47,939 nucleotides of DNA from Phormidium sp. FACHB-1136 (GTDB lineage: Bacteria > Cyanobacteriota > Cyanobacteriia > Phormidesmidales > Phormidesmidaceae): the NCBI RefSeq assembly GCF_014697375.1, contig NZ_JACJRS010000043.1:1-47939 (forward strand). Reading direction: 5' to 3'. How positions within the stretch are numbered: the stretch's first letter is position 1; each line of letters starts with the position of its first letter. Shown piece by piece: positions 32,598 to 42,580 of the stretch. The position numbers and the translations under genes are program-made. Below the pieces are notes generated by a model. It was not told the origin of the DNA. It was given only the letters and a program-made list of their open reading frames with translations, and did no database searches.

Positions 32598-33776
32598 CTA
32601 GGCTCGATAGACAGGCAGGGTGAAGTAGAAGGCGCTTCCCTCGCCGGGGACAGAATCTACCCAAATTTGGCCATAGTGGGCGCGAACGATGCGCTGACAC
32701 AGGGCCAGCCCTAGCCCGTAGCCCTCCTGGGTGGCGTCGCGCTGGAGCCGAAAGCTTTCCTCAAAGATGGTGTCGCGGTTTTCCACGGGAATCCCTGGCC
32801 CCGTATCGATTACCCCCACCTGTACCTTTTGGGTGGTGCGATGCAGGGCGGTTAGGGAGACATTGCCGCGTTCTGGAGTGTATTTAATCGCGTTGTCGAG
32901 CAGATTACTGATCACCCGTTTCACCTGGCTGCTGTCGGCATAGACGGGGGGCAGATCCTTGGGCAATTCGGTGGTGAGGTGGAGGGACTTCGCCTGAAGC
33001 CGATCCTGCGCCTCTTCCAGCACATCGTCACAAAGGGCCACTAGGTTGATCTCCTGGGGATGGATTTGCAGATCCATGGAGGCTCCCCTGGCGGTTTTGA
33101 GAATGTCGGTGATCATCCGGTTGATGGCCCGCACTTGGGTTTTGGCGTGTTTCAGCAGTTGGCCTGTCAACTCAGGACTGAGGCTGAGCTTGCGCCGCTG
33201 GTTGGGGGCATAGCCCAGTTCTAGGGTTTCAATGGCAATGGAGGCGGCGGTGAGGGGGTTGCGCAGATCGTGGGCCATCATGGCAATAATCCGATCCTTG
33301 AAGCGCAATTGGGCCTCTAGCTCTTCTTTAATTTGGTTGAGGCGAAAGATTTCGTCGGACAGTTTAATCAGCTCCGCAGAGTGGGTTAGTTGGCCGTTAA
33401 TGTCCGCCAACTCCAGATCGAGGGCATGATTCTCCAGGGAAGGCTCCACCTCATACCCTATGGGCTGGTGTTCTTGCTGCCAGCGAGGCCACCAATGCTC
33501 TAGCTGGCTGACAATATCACTGCCCGCTAGGAGTTGCTGCGGCAAAGGCGAGACCTTCACCAAGGACGGGCTAGCCACCAGCTTATAGTGCTCGGCGAGG
33601 TAGGGCTGTTCGCCAATATCCACCACATCGAGGTGGAGCTGAAACCGATCCTCCAGGGTTTTCAGGTATTGCCGGATTTGCTGCACCTGCTTAGCCAAAC
33701 TAGGGCGCTTGTCGATAAACAGTAAGAGCTTCAGCGGCACCCGACCCTGTTCTAACCTATCGGAGGCAATTTCCAT
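32598..33776 (-). CDS. sasA: Circadian output histidine kinase SasA
   Basis: Sensor kinase of 392 residues that reads the KaiC clock state and phosphorylates the regulator RpaA. The N-terminal KaiB-like domain (about 14-95) is unmistakable: LKLLLFIDKRPSLAKQVQQI, VVDIGEQPYLAEHYKLVASP, SLVKVSPLP. A dimerisation/phosphoacceptor segment follows (MMAHDLRNPLTA, His near 169) and an ATPase domain with DNAIKYTPE, DTGPGIP and GYGLGLALCQRIV. The frame is open to 33920, but the ATG at 33776, with GGGAG upstream and the family's normal length, is the likely start. No kai genes or rpaA are in the window. Confidence 0.94.
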   Translation of the reverse strand: MEIASDRLEQGRVPLKLLLFIDKRPSLAKQVQQIRQYLKTLEDRFQLHLDVVDIGEQPYLAEHYKLVASPSLVKVSPLPQQLLAGSDIVSQLEHWWPRWQQEHQPIGYEVEPSLENHALDLELADINGQLTHSAELIKLSDEIFRLNQIKEELEAQLRFKDRIIAMMAHDLRNPLTAASIAIETLELGYAPNQRRKLSLSPELTGQLLKHAKTQVRAINRMITDILKTARGASMDLQIHPQEINLVALCDDVLEEAQDRLQAKSLHLTTELPKDLPPVYADSSQVKRVISNLLDNAIKYTPERGNVSLTALHRTTQKVQVGVIDTGPGIPVENRDTIFEESFRLQRDATQEGYGLGLALCQRIVRAHYGQIWVDSVPGEGSAFYFTLPVYRA

Positions 33777-34380
33777 CGCGTCTCCCTTCCCTGGACTGCG
33801 CCACTCATCCTGACTGAAGAATAGGCTATTGTGAGCCCATAACGCCATACATAGCCTAGCCTGAGCGGGTGGGGCGAAATGGTTCAAGGTCAGCATTTCT
33901 ACCGTTCCCACGAATCTCACCTAGGGCTGGGGCCTGGGCGAGGTTTCTCTCCCAGGTATGACGCCAAACCTCCCTAGGGGAAGATGGACTGCGGTGGAAC
34001 TTCCCTGACAATTTAGGAGGTGGCACCCTAGCCCTTTAGGAGCCTAGCCACTGCCCCTATAACAAAACCATGCCCAGGGAATAACCCCAGAGGCGCTGAG
34101 TATTCAGCTCGTAAATGTAGGCAATAGCGGGTTCAACGTCCTTGCTCAGAGCCCTTATTCAAAGAGTTGTTACGGTCAGGACGGATTCTCCCATGGGGAT
34201 CAAGCGGGTCTACTACATTGAATTTAGGGGCTTTAAACTTAGGATTCTTTGAGGATTCTTGAGCTGGGAAGCTTCAATCTGGAGGCTAAAGTTAGCACCG
34301 CCTAGGCCAAAACGGGCCGAATATCAGCCTACTTTATAAAACTCAACAATCAGGCTTAACCATTTAAGGAGGGACATCAA
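33777..34380. promoter_or_regulatory. Divergent intergenic region with direct repeats
   Basis: 604 bases between sasA and a small exported protein gene. It has an inverted repeat CCTGGG/CCCAGG (33933-33956) and, near the downstream gene, two direct repeats AGGATTCTT at 34241-34249 and 34252-34260 with 11-base spacing, the spacing used by OmpR-type response regulators. No gene was recognised. Confidence 0.45.
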
Positions 34381-34959
34381 ATGATCGCACCCATCACCCT
34401 AACCAGATCATTGTTGTCTCCGCTCCATTGGCTGAAGACCAGCCCCCGCGTTTTGGCTGGCACGATGGCCGCCTCTGCCCTTGCCCTAGGGCTTAGCCTA
34501 GAGGCCCAGGCCCACTACGACCAATGGGTATCCCAGGCCCAATCCCCATCGGTGGCCGCACCCGCCTTGGCCCAGCAAGCTCCTCGTCCGTTCCCGGCTC
34601 CGGGGCAATATCTCTTTGGGCAGGCCTCCCAGCCCGACCAGCTTGGCCATGGCTACATTGTGCTGGAAAGCAACGGCCAGGATATCTATGGAGCCCTCTA
34701 TTTTCCGGGTTCCTCCTTCGACTGCTTCCAGGGACGGGTGGAGAACAACGCCCTCGCGATGACCATCACCGACAGCTATAGCCAAGAGATCTACCCTTAC
34801 GCCATTGCCCTAGTGCCCCAAAGCGCCATTGCCACGGAGCAGATGGGCCATACGACCGTCCCCCTTAATCTCGACGGCTTCCATGCCCTCGATCACCTCA
34901 CGGAGAACGACCTGCGCATGCTGAATACCTGCAAGGCTGACCTGATGCCCGAATCCTAA
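34381..34959 (+). CDS. Exported cyanobacterial hypothetical protein
   Basis: Protein of 192 residues with an N-terminal membrane or signal segment (RVLAGTMAASALALGLSLEA) followed by a Gln/Ala/Pro-rich linker. The body has PGQYLFGQASQPDQLGHGYI, VLESNGQDIYGALYFPGSSF and a conserved-looking DCFQGRVENNALAMTI, with LRMLNTCKADL near the end; two Cys could form a disulfide. AAGGAGG lies eight bases before the ATG, an excellent ribosome site, so expression is probably strong. No family is recognised. Confidence 0.65.
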   Translation: MIAPITLTRSLLSPLHWLKTSPRVLAGTMAASALALGLSLEAQAHYDQWVSQAQSPSVAAPALAQQAPRPFPAPGQYLFGQASQPDQLGHGYIVLESNGQDIYGALYFPGSSFDCFQGRVENNALAMTITDSYSQEIYPYAIALVPQSAIATEQMGHTTVPLNLDGFHALDHLTENDLRMLNTCKADLMPES

Positions 34960-35083
34960 GCCTCAGCCTCGGTTGGCAGGACAGGGGAAGCCCCCTGGGT
35001 TAAGCCATTTGGTTAACCAGTTAACTGTTGTAAACCAAGCGCTATCCTATTCTGAAAGCCAACCCACTTTTGTCGCAGGCAGC

Positions 35084-35521
35084 GTGAACGCATCAGAACA
35101 GGCCAACAGCATCGAATTCGCCAGCAAAATCGCCACCGTGGTCGGGTTATTTAAGGGCGAATTTCCAGACCTGCGGGTCGATCTCAAACCCTGGGCCAAT
35201 GATCGCGAAACTCGCGACTTGGTCGATCCCGATTCTATTGATCTGGGATTTCACTTTCCGGGGGTGAGCCGTCTCTTTCGCTGCCGTAGCCTGTTGGTGC
35301 AAATTCGCCTCCATCCCGACCCCGACACCGACGAACGGCGCGTAATCGGCCTAGAGGTGGCTGGATTTGACCATCGCGGCAAACAATGGACTCTCTCCAC
35401 CATCGACAATTGGGCCTTTGCGGGGCAAGCTGCCCCCGATCCCACCTGTGGCGAGCGACTGAAGCAATGCTGTCGCCAAACCCTAGCCCTCTTTTCTAAC
35501 CCCACCCAGGGGGCTAACTAG
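35084..35521 (+). CDS. Cyanobacterial hypothetical protein
   Basis: Soluble protein of 145 residues starting at GTG 35084 (MNASEQANSIEFASKIATVV). The frame is open to 34973, but the extra 37 residues are unlike the rest. The core (GEFPDLRVDLKPWANDRETR, DLGFHFPGVSRLFRCRSLLV, RRVIGLEVAGFDHRGKQWTL) is compact and charged. No domain is recognised and the ribosome site is weak. It follows the exported-protein gene by 124 bases; co-transcription is possible. Confidence 0.58.
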   Translation: MNASEQANSIEFASKIATVVGLFKGEFPDLRVDLKPWANDRETRDLVDPDSIDLGFHFPGVSRLFRCRSLLVQIRLHPDPDTDERRVIGLEVAGFDHRGKQWTLSTIDNWAFAGQAAPDPTCGERLKQCCRQTLALFSNPTQGAN

Positions 35522-35639
35522 CCTCTTCCCTATCGGTGACAGACCGCCGCTGAAGACACCCGAAATAGGCCCTAGCGATCTTCCATGGCCTACTCCATCC
35601 ATAGCGGTTCTCTGATGGATGAGATTTATCTCTCCGCCT

Positions 35640-35775
35640 ACAAACAAGGGGCTTAATACTAAATCCGGCTTACCTTACCCACGGTATCAGCGGGCGAGGA
35701 GACCTCGCTCCTACGGTTTGTCGGCCTGGGAATCGGGATCTTCTGGCTCGGAGTTGGTATAAGCCCCTTGTTTGT
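35640..35775. mobile_element. MITE-like element, full copy of a dispersed repeat
   Basis: A 136-base element bounded by perfect 16-base inverted repeats, ACAAACAAGGGGCTTA (35640-35655) and its complement (35760-35775), with a further few paired bases if one indel is allowed. The core carries ACTAAATCCGGCT, a GGGCGAGG-AGA-CCTCGCTC hairpin (35692-35710) and a segment shared with 28668-28715. Partial copies occur at 7466-7527 and 28668-28745. It has no coding capacity; no target duplication was identified. Confidence 0.72.
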
Positions 35776-35812
35776 GTCGCATCGGCTTGAAATCCGCGAT
35801 ATCCCCCGTGAA

Positions 35813-38800
35813 TTACTCCGGCTTTTGCTCCGGCATCATGCACTTGTCGGAGTCGCAACCAGCGGGGCCAGCTTCGATCAGATCTCCGGCATCGTACATC
35901 GCCAAGGCCGAGTGAAAGTCTGCCGTGCCACGACGGGCTTCGACCTTCTGACTTTCGGCCTCGTAGGTGGCCTTGTCAATCGGCTCGAAGGGCAAACGGG
36001 GGAAGGTTTGCAGGTCGTCGAACCGAGCCAGCAGCGCCGCCGAAATGTAGCCCTCGTCGTTTTGGATAGCCTGGTAGATCCGCTCGCCCAGGGCTTCCAG
36101 TTCCGGCTCTCGGAACTCGATGGTGGCCGAGGTGTTGTGGGTGGTGTAGTGCTTCTGCACCTGCATGTAGAAGTCGAACTGGGCCGCCGCCGTGAATTTT
36201 TCGATGGCGATTTCGTCCGCACCGGGCAGGTTGGCCCAGGGCACTTCTACCGGAATTTCCACCAGCCACTCGGTACAGCGCGGGTCGAAGGGATCGTTCA
36301 GCAGGTTGCCGTTCTCATCCTTGTCGGACTGGGAGGGCACCACGGAATAGCCGTAGTCAATGCAGGCCATGGCTACAGGGTCATTCTTGCGGAAGGTGAT
36401 CCGCCGCAAAAAGCGCTGGGCCTTGGGCGGGTGCCAGCCAGGGGAGGCCCCCGTCAGCAGCGATTTCGTCCCCGCAGGCTGCACGGTGGTACAACGGTTG
36501 GGCCGCTTCAGCCCGTGGCGGTCGCAGTAGTCCCACACCACCCAATGGACGATGTCCTTCCAGCGGGTCAGGTAGTCCTGCTCCTTTTGCTTGAACTCTA
36601 GCCCCTGCATGGTGTCGGGCCGTCCTGCCTCCCACCAGCGCAGCCAGTCTACGCCGAAAGCCTGTACAAAGAAGTCGAACAGCCCGGTGAAGGACACGCC
36701 CACGATGGGGTCTTCCAAACGCGACTTTTGGTAACGCGGCTCGTTGAATTGGTGATTCAACAGCACCGCCACCGACAGCGCCGCCGAGGTAAAGGCATCC
36801 TCTTGATCCTGAAGATTGCCAGGATCAAGCTGGTTGAGATGGACTTCGGACAAATTGCACTGCCCCGTGAGGGTGCCACCAAACACGCCCTTGTGGAATT
36901 CTGACTCGTTGAAGCAGAAGCTATCGTGCTGTCCGGGCAGGGGCTCCACGGAACGAATCACCTGCCACTTACCCTTGGCCTTGGGGGCATGGCCTTTGGA
37001 GGTATCCACCCGCTGGCAGGGAATGGCAGCACAATCAGTAATTTGCAGATACCACAGATCCTTTTGCCGTACTCCCAGGTTGGTTTTGCTGCCAGCCTTG
37101 GCCGCGAGGTTAATGGAGGAACGGATGCCACACTTCAGCAGCAGCAGGTACAGGCGATAGGCCCGATCATAGTCGGAAACGTAGAGCCGCACGCCACCGG
37201 AGGAAGTTTCCGAGCCATCGGCATCAATCAACCCAGCGACGAAGTGCAGAATGCCCTCGCGATTCCAGCCCGCCAGCACATCTAGAGCTTGGGCTTCAGC
37301 CTTGAGGGCGCGTACCTGTTCAGGGTCAAAGTTGTCCTGGAAGCCCGTGTAGAGCAAGCAAGGGGTTTCGGGATTTTCGGCGTAGTAGCGCAGCTTGCCA
37401 GAGGTGCGTCCAGCCAGGGCTAGGCTTTGGTAGCTCTTGGCTCCATAGAGGCGCAACTGAAGCTGGGGCTTACCGTTAGACTGGCACAGGGAACCATCCC
37501 CCACCAGTTGTCCCAGGGTGTAGGCCCAGGTGGGATCGACAAATTCGCCGTCGCGGTAGTCAATCTGGAACGGCTCCGTGTGTAGGGCATAGGGATGGCT
37601 GTCGAGGCGATCACTCAGTTCCTCGGTGGTCAGTTCGGTGTAGGTGCTGCTAAAGCGATCTCCCACAAAGAAGCGGTGCTTGCCCGTCACATCCAGCCAA
37701 GTACCATCGCCAAAGGTAACGCGATACATCTGGCGATTTTGCCCCGTTTGCACAGGTACTACCGGGCTCCAGCGACGACCGTTCCACACCTCCACCGTCT
37801 GCCCCACGAGGGACTGAATCGGGTGGAGTCCGTCACGGGTGATCATCAGGGTAGAACCCGCTACACAGTGGAAATTGGATCCTAAAATTTCTCCACAATT
37901 GTGAGCCACTAGGCCGTTAGCATCGAACCGGGCGGGGCCAGGAACCGTACAGTCGTAGACCGCTTCTACACCATCGGGCACAACGCTGGACACCGTAGCC
38001 GTAAACCGTTCTCGGTTGGGGCGGCGCTTGTATTGCCCCAAAACCTCAGCCAACTTTGCGGCCTTAGCAGGTTCTTGGAAACCGATTAGCTCGGCAAAAA
38101 CCTGAAGGTTATCGTTGGCGATCACCAATTCATGCTGGGTTTGGCAGAAATAGGGGGCAGGTTCCCGATTGGCATCGGGCAGTTCACGATAGCCCTCTGA
38201 GCGCCGCTCTTGGTAAATCGTCGCCACAATCCCCAAACGACCTAGCATCCGCTGTACCGCTTGCAAGTTCGCTAGGTTGCTTTGGGCCAGCCGCACGCTA
38301 ATCCCCTTAGCCTGACTGCCCTGGACGCTGCCATCGGCATCAAACAACCCTTGCAAAAAGCCCTGATAGAATTCGTAGCTGCCCTGTTCAATGGCGGCGG
38401 TGATCACCTTATGGCCAGGAGTGATGCCAAATTCTGCCGCGAGACTGGCCAATCCGGCTGAGTTCACCACCCGATGCTTGAGCTGGCGATGGTAATGGGC
38501 CGCTGCGGTGCGACGTTCGTAACCTACGGCAGTTTGCAAGAGGGCAATGGCGTGTTCACTCATTTCCTCCTGGGATTCGCCCCAGAAGCGCAGCAGAGCC
38601 GAATCGTTCCACTGGGTTTTGGTTAAGCTGCCATCGCCTACCAGGTTCCCGATTAACCAGCCCGCTTCCTGGGTGCCCTTTCCATCCCAGGGTTGTAGCC
38701 CCCGGTGGTTGTGCAGCAGGATACGATCTCCGGGTTGTAGAGTTTCGGCCTCCACCCATTCGGTGTATTGAGCCTTTTGGGTTTGCGCCGTCACTTTCAG

Positions 38801-40111
38801 AACTTTGTGGTTCCCGGTCAAACGCAGGCTGTGCCCCTCGGTAGTGCTGAGTTTGAGGACAGGCTTGGTGCCGGAATAAAAGAAACCCTCAGCGGTGGTG
38901 CTGAACAGTTCCCCGTTGACGTAGGTACTGTGCTGCTGACCGATCAGATCCTTGACCTGACGGGGGCCATCACCCGTAGGCACCCAGGTATCTACCGTCA
39001 CACAGGGGTTCAGGCCGTAGCGGTCATCCGCCCCTGCCCGACGTTTGGCCTCCCCAGCCCACTGAATTGCGCCCTCGCCAGAATAAAACTGTTTCCGCAC
39101 CGAGTCTACACAGTCCTGAAGGCTGGGCTTTTCGTGGAAGACGCGGGTGTGGTTGGCCATCCGCAACACGTCCCGTTCGGGGTCGATGCGCCAGTTGCCC
39201 TCGGCGTCTTGCTGCCAGAGATTGTCCTTGGCACCCGCCGCTAGTTCGTCGTTGCTGTCGAATTGGCGCATTCCGGCACTGCGTCTGATGTTCCCAGCCA
39301 CCACACAGGCCGCAGCTTCGTCGATGAGCAGACAGCACTCGACGGAATTGAGTTGGCGACCGAGGGCTTTGTTGAGGATATTGGCGCAGCGGTCGTAGAG
39401 CAGCGATAGGCGGATGGGGTTGGCGACGCCGCCGAAGCCCTTGAGTTTTTCCCCGGCGGGGCGCACGTCGCTGAGGTCGATGGTGACTTCGACGGTATCG
39501 GTGAAGCGCTCATCGGTGGAGAGTTCCAGCAGGGTTTGGTAGGACTGCACCCAGCCCTGGCGGCTGTCGCCTACTCGGATGTTGACCTGGTTGCCGTCGA
39601 TGGAAATTTCGGTGATTTCGCGACGGTCGGCGGCGGGGGTGGTGCCAATGTCGCCGCCCATGGTGACGTTGAGGCGGTTACGGATGGCGGGAATTTGGTT
39701 GATGTATTTGGGTTCCAGAATTGCCCCGGTGCCGCAGCCCATCATGGCCAAGTCCATCATGAGGCCAAAGGCGCGCCAGTCTACGACGTTGGTGCTGGTG
39801 CAGTTGTAGGCTCCCGAAAAATTCTCAGGCTGTTTGCTCCAGGCAGTGCCGCCCACCCATAGCCAACGACCGGAGGGCAGGGCTTTTACCTGGCGCTGCA
39901 TTCGGCTCAGGAGGGCCATCTCTTCATCGGTGAGGTTGCCCAGTTCCTTCAGCCCCTCCAGGGTGCGATCACAGACTTGATCCCAGGTTTCCCGTTGTCC
40001 CGGCACTACCTCGCCTCGACGGCTATAGGTGCGGTAAAACACCGGAAACGCGGCAGGAGCGGCGTCGGGAAACGGCCCTTGCTGCCGAGTACGGGGGACT
40101 TCTTGAACCAT
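35813..40111 (-). CDS. nrdJ: Class II ribonucleotide reductase (NrdJ) with two inteins
   Basis: Adenosylcobalamin-dependent ribonucleotide reductase precursor, 1432 residues. Removing two inteins (370-738 and 749-1084) leaves about 727 residues, normal for the cyanobacterial enzyme. Extein landmarks are AYNCTSTNVVDW near 101-112, AACVVAGNIRRSAG, the active-site loop NP-CGEILGSNFH-CNLSEVHLNQ rebuilt from three pieces, AGTKSLLTGASPGWHPP and the C-terminal redox pair CDSDKC. By comparison with Thermotoga NrdJ, N368, C739 and E741 form the catalytic N-x-C-x-E, so no active site exists until intein 1 is spliced out. No stop interrupts the frame. Its job is dNTP supply with vitamin B12. The 5' region contains interleaved inverted repeats. 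Confidence 0.96.
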   Translation of the reverse strand: MVQEVPRTRQQGPFPDAAPAAFPVFYRTYSRRGEVVPGQRETWDQVCDRTLEGLKELGNLTDEEMALLSRMQRQVKALPSGRWLWVGGTAWSKQPENFSGAYNCTSTNVVDWRAFGLMMDLAMMGCGTGAILEPKYINQIPAIRNRLNVTMGGDIGTTPAADRREITEISIDGNQVNIRVGDSRQGWVQSYQTLLELSTDERFTDTVEVTIDLSDVRPAGEKLKGFGGVANPIRLSLLYDRCANILNKALGRQLNSVECCLLIDEAAACVVAGNIRRSAGMRQFDSNDELAAGAKDNLWQQDAEGNWRIDPERDVLRMANHTRVFHEKPSLQDCVDSVRKQFYSGEGAIQWAGEAKRRAGADDRYGLNPCVTVDTWVPTGDGPRQVKDLIGQQHSTYVNGELFSTTAEGFFYSGTKPVLKLSTTEGHSLRLTGNHKVLKVTAQTQKAQYTEWVEAETLQPGDRILLHNHRGLQPWDGKGTQEAGWLIGNLVGDGSLTKTQWNDSALLRFWGESQEEMSEHAIALLQTAVGYERRTAAAHYHRQLKHRVVNSAGLASLAAEFGITPGHKVITAAIEQGSYEFYQGFLQGLFDADGSVQGSQAKGISVRLAQSNLANLQAVQRMLGRLGIVATIYQERRSEGYRELPDANREPAPYFCQTQHELVIANDNLQVFAELIGFQEPAKAAKLAEVLGQYKRRPNRERFTATVSSVVPDGVEAVYDCTVPGPARFDANGLVAHNCGEILGSNFHCVAGSTLMITRDGLHPIQSLVGQTVEVWNGRRWSPVVPVQTGQNRQMYRVTFGDGTWLDVTGKHRFFVGDRFSSTYTELTTEELSDRLDSHPYALHTEPFQIDYRDGEFVDPTWAYTLGQLVGDGSLCQSNGKPQLQLRLYGAKSYQSLALAGRTSGKLRYYAENPETPCLLYTGFQDNFDPEQVRALKAEAQALDVLAGWNREGILHFVAGLIDADGSETSSGGVRLYVSDYDRAYRLYLLLLKCGIRSSINLAAKAGSKTNLGVRQKDLWYLQITDCAAIPCQRVDTSKGHAPKAKGKWQVIRSVEPLPGQHDSFCFNESEFHKGVFGGTLTGQCNLSEVHLNQLDPGNLQDQEDAFTSAALSVAVLLNHQFNEPRYQKSRLEDPIVGVSFTGLFDFFVQAFGVDWLRWWEAGRPDTMQGLEFKQKEQDYLTRWKDIVHWVVWDYCDRHGLKRPNRCTTVQPAGTKSLLTGASPGWHPPKAQRFLRRITFRKNDPVAMACIDYGYSVVPSQSDKDENGNLLNDPFDPRCTEWLVEIPVEVPWANLPGADEIAIEKFTAAAQFDFYMQVQKHYTTHNTSATIEFREPELEALGERIYQAIQNDEGYISAALLARFDDLQTFPRLPFEPIDKATYEAESQKVEARRGTADFHSALAMYDAGDLIEAGPAGCDSDKCMMPEQKPE
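36860..37867 (-). other. Intein 2 of NrdJ (residues 749-1084)
   Basis: Self-splicing protein insert of 336 residues between extein residues FH and CNLSEVHLN. It starts with Cys (CVAGSTLMITRDG) and has block B TGKH and two LAGLIDADG motifs, TLGQLVGDGSL and VAGLIDADGSE, both with the catalytic acid, so the homing endonuclease may be active. The C-terminal block reads FGGTLTGQ before the +1 Cys: the last residues are Gly-Gln instead of the usual His-Asn. Boundaries were set by joining the flanking RNR sequence. Confidence 0.9.
37898..39004 (-). other. Intein 1 of NrdJ (residues 370-738)
   Basis: Self-splicing insert of 369 residues between GLNP and CGEILG. It starts with Cys (CVTVDTWVPTGDG), has block B TGNH, LAGLIDADG motifs LIGNLVGDGSL and LQGLFDADGSV, and ends with the canonical GLVAHN before the +1 Cys. 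That +1 Cys (739) is the predicted radical-bearing Cys of the reductase. Both catalytic endonuclease acids are present. Confidence 0.93.
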
Positions 40112-40168
40112 GGGAGTAGCCTTTCGCGCAGGGATGATTGACCAGTCAACTATGATAGCGAAGATCGT

Positions 40169-40254
40169 CCACCGGGGCGATATAGTGTGCTACCGCCCGT
40201 ATGGAACCCTGCATGACGCTACATCTAGCCCCGGTGGGCAGCACTGTACGGGCG
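40169..40254 (-). promoter_or_regulatory. Interleaved inverted repeats upstream of nrdJ
   Basis: Two inverted repeats overlap in pseudoknot order: CCACCGGGGC (40169-40178) with GCCCCGGTGG (40228-40237), and CGCCCGTA (40194-40201) with TACGGGCG (40247-40254). They lie in the 258-base gap between serS and nrdJ, 58 to 143 bases before the nrdJ start. They may form alternative or pseudoknotted RNA structures in the nrdJ leader. No B12-box consensus is visible. Confidence 0.5.
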
Positions 40255-40369
40255 CACGGTCATATGCCCAAACCCCAATGCCTTATACCGTTATTTGGGT
40301 GGATGAACTAATCTGCCCGTTGGGAACCGGGACGATGGGATTCGGGTTTGATATTGCAAACGGTGGGTC

Positions 40370-41656
<1,287 letters not shown>

Positions 41657-41764
41657 TTAGAATTCGCCCACTAGCGCCCCCTGGGCCTAGCCAATAGTTC
41701 AGAATATCAGGAAACGTAAAAGGCGTGAGAACGGGAATAGCCGTTGCAGCGGGACGGCGCTCAG

Positions 41765-42550
41765 TTACTTAGGCCACCACTGGCGGTAGGGAACGGGAGA
41801 CTGGGCCACTAACCGTTCGACCTGGAACCGAAAGGGCAGCAGTAGCACCAAAGGCCGTGCCCCCCGCCCAATCACCGGGGTAATGGTGAGGGCCAGATCG
41901 AGTGCATAGACCCGAACTGGAGGAGGCACACTGAGTAAACGGTTGGGGTCAACTAGGGGCATGGCCACTTGGAGCAGTTGGGTGTCGGGATTGAGGCTAA
42001 AGCAGTCTTCGCTGGTGGCCACGGCGCTCAGCAGTTGATTGGGGTTCACCACGCTGACCACCTGGGGCAGGCCCAAATCCATCCGGGTGCCGGGGGTGTG
42101 GCGAATCACGCGGCGGGCCTGGTTGTTCATTTGGGTAAAGGAACTGCGATCCCAATCCACCGCGACCTGAAAGGCTTGGGTTTGGTTCAACACCTGCACC
42201 GTTAGCCCTAGCAACGGTTTGAGGGGCTGCGGCCCCTGGGGAAGCACCTGTACGGCAATCAGGCCATCGGCCTCTGAAGGCAATCGGGCCTCTGGGCGTC
42301 GGGCGGGCGGGGTGAGGGTCATCCCCATCTGGGGTTTAAGGGGGGGCGGCAACGCTGTCTCCACTTGGCCCAAATCTGCCGAAAGCCCCTGGCGCGTAAG
42401 CTGATCCGCCAAGGCACGGCCTAGGGAATCGGGATCGGGGATAAAGGCCACCCGATCCTCTAGGTCAGCCTCGACGGCCAGTACCATTTGGTAAACCAGG
42501 TAGCCAATACAGATGAAGTAAATGGTGAGTAATACAATATCGAGTCCCAT
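41765..42550 (-). CDS. Membrane-anchored cyanobacterial hypothetical protein
   Basis: About 261 residues. One N-terminal transmembrane helix (LDIVLLTIYFICIGYLVYQM) anchors a periplasmic or cytoplasmic domain of about 230 residues with many short beta-like segments (VVSVVNPNQLLSAVATSEDC, QLLQVAMPLVDPNRLLSV). No domain is recognised. The start is uncertain: ATG at 42550, GTG at 42553 or 42580, and a TTG between them are possible. It lies upstream of serS on the same strand with a 111-base gap. Confidence 0.6.
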   Translation of the reverse strand: MGLDIVLLTIYFICIGYLVYQMVLAVEADLEDRVAFIPDPDSLGRALADQLTRQGLSADLGQVETALPPPLKPQMGMTLTPPARRPEARLPSEADGLIAVQVLPQGPQPLKPLLGLTVQVLNQTQAFQVAVDWDRSSFTQMNNQARRVIRHTPGTRMDLGLPQVVSVVNPNQLLSAVATSEDCFSLNPDTQLLQVAMPLVDPNRLLSVPPPVRVYALDLALTITPVIGRGARPLVLLLPFRFQVERLVAQSPVPYRQWWPK

Positions 42551-42580
42551 CACACCCCGGATCGGCAACGCCCTTGACAC

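Noticed and set aside
35768-36601. 277-codon open frame antisense to nrdJ
   Set aside because: It lies opposite the well-defined reductase C-terminus, has no family resemblance, and its composition is that of a reverse-frame shadow of high-GC coding sequence.
40112-40369. Cobalamin riboswitch upstream of nrdJ
   Set aside because: Expected for a B12-dependent enzyme, but no B12-box-like consensus was found; only the interleaved repeats are reported.
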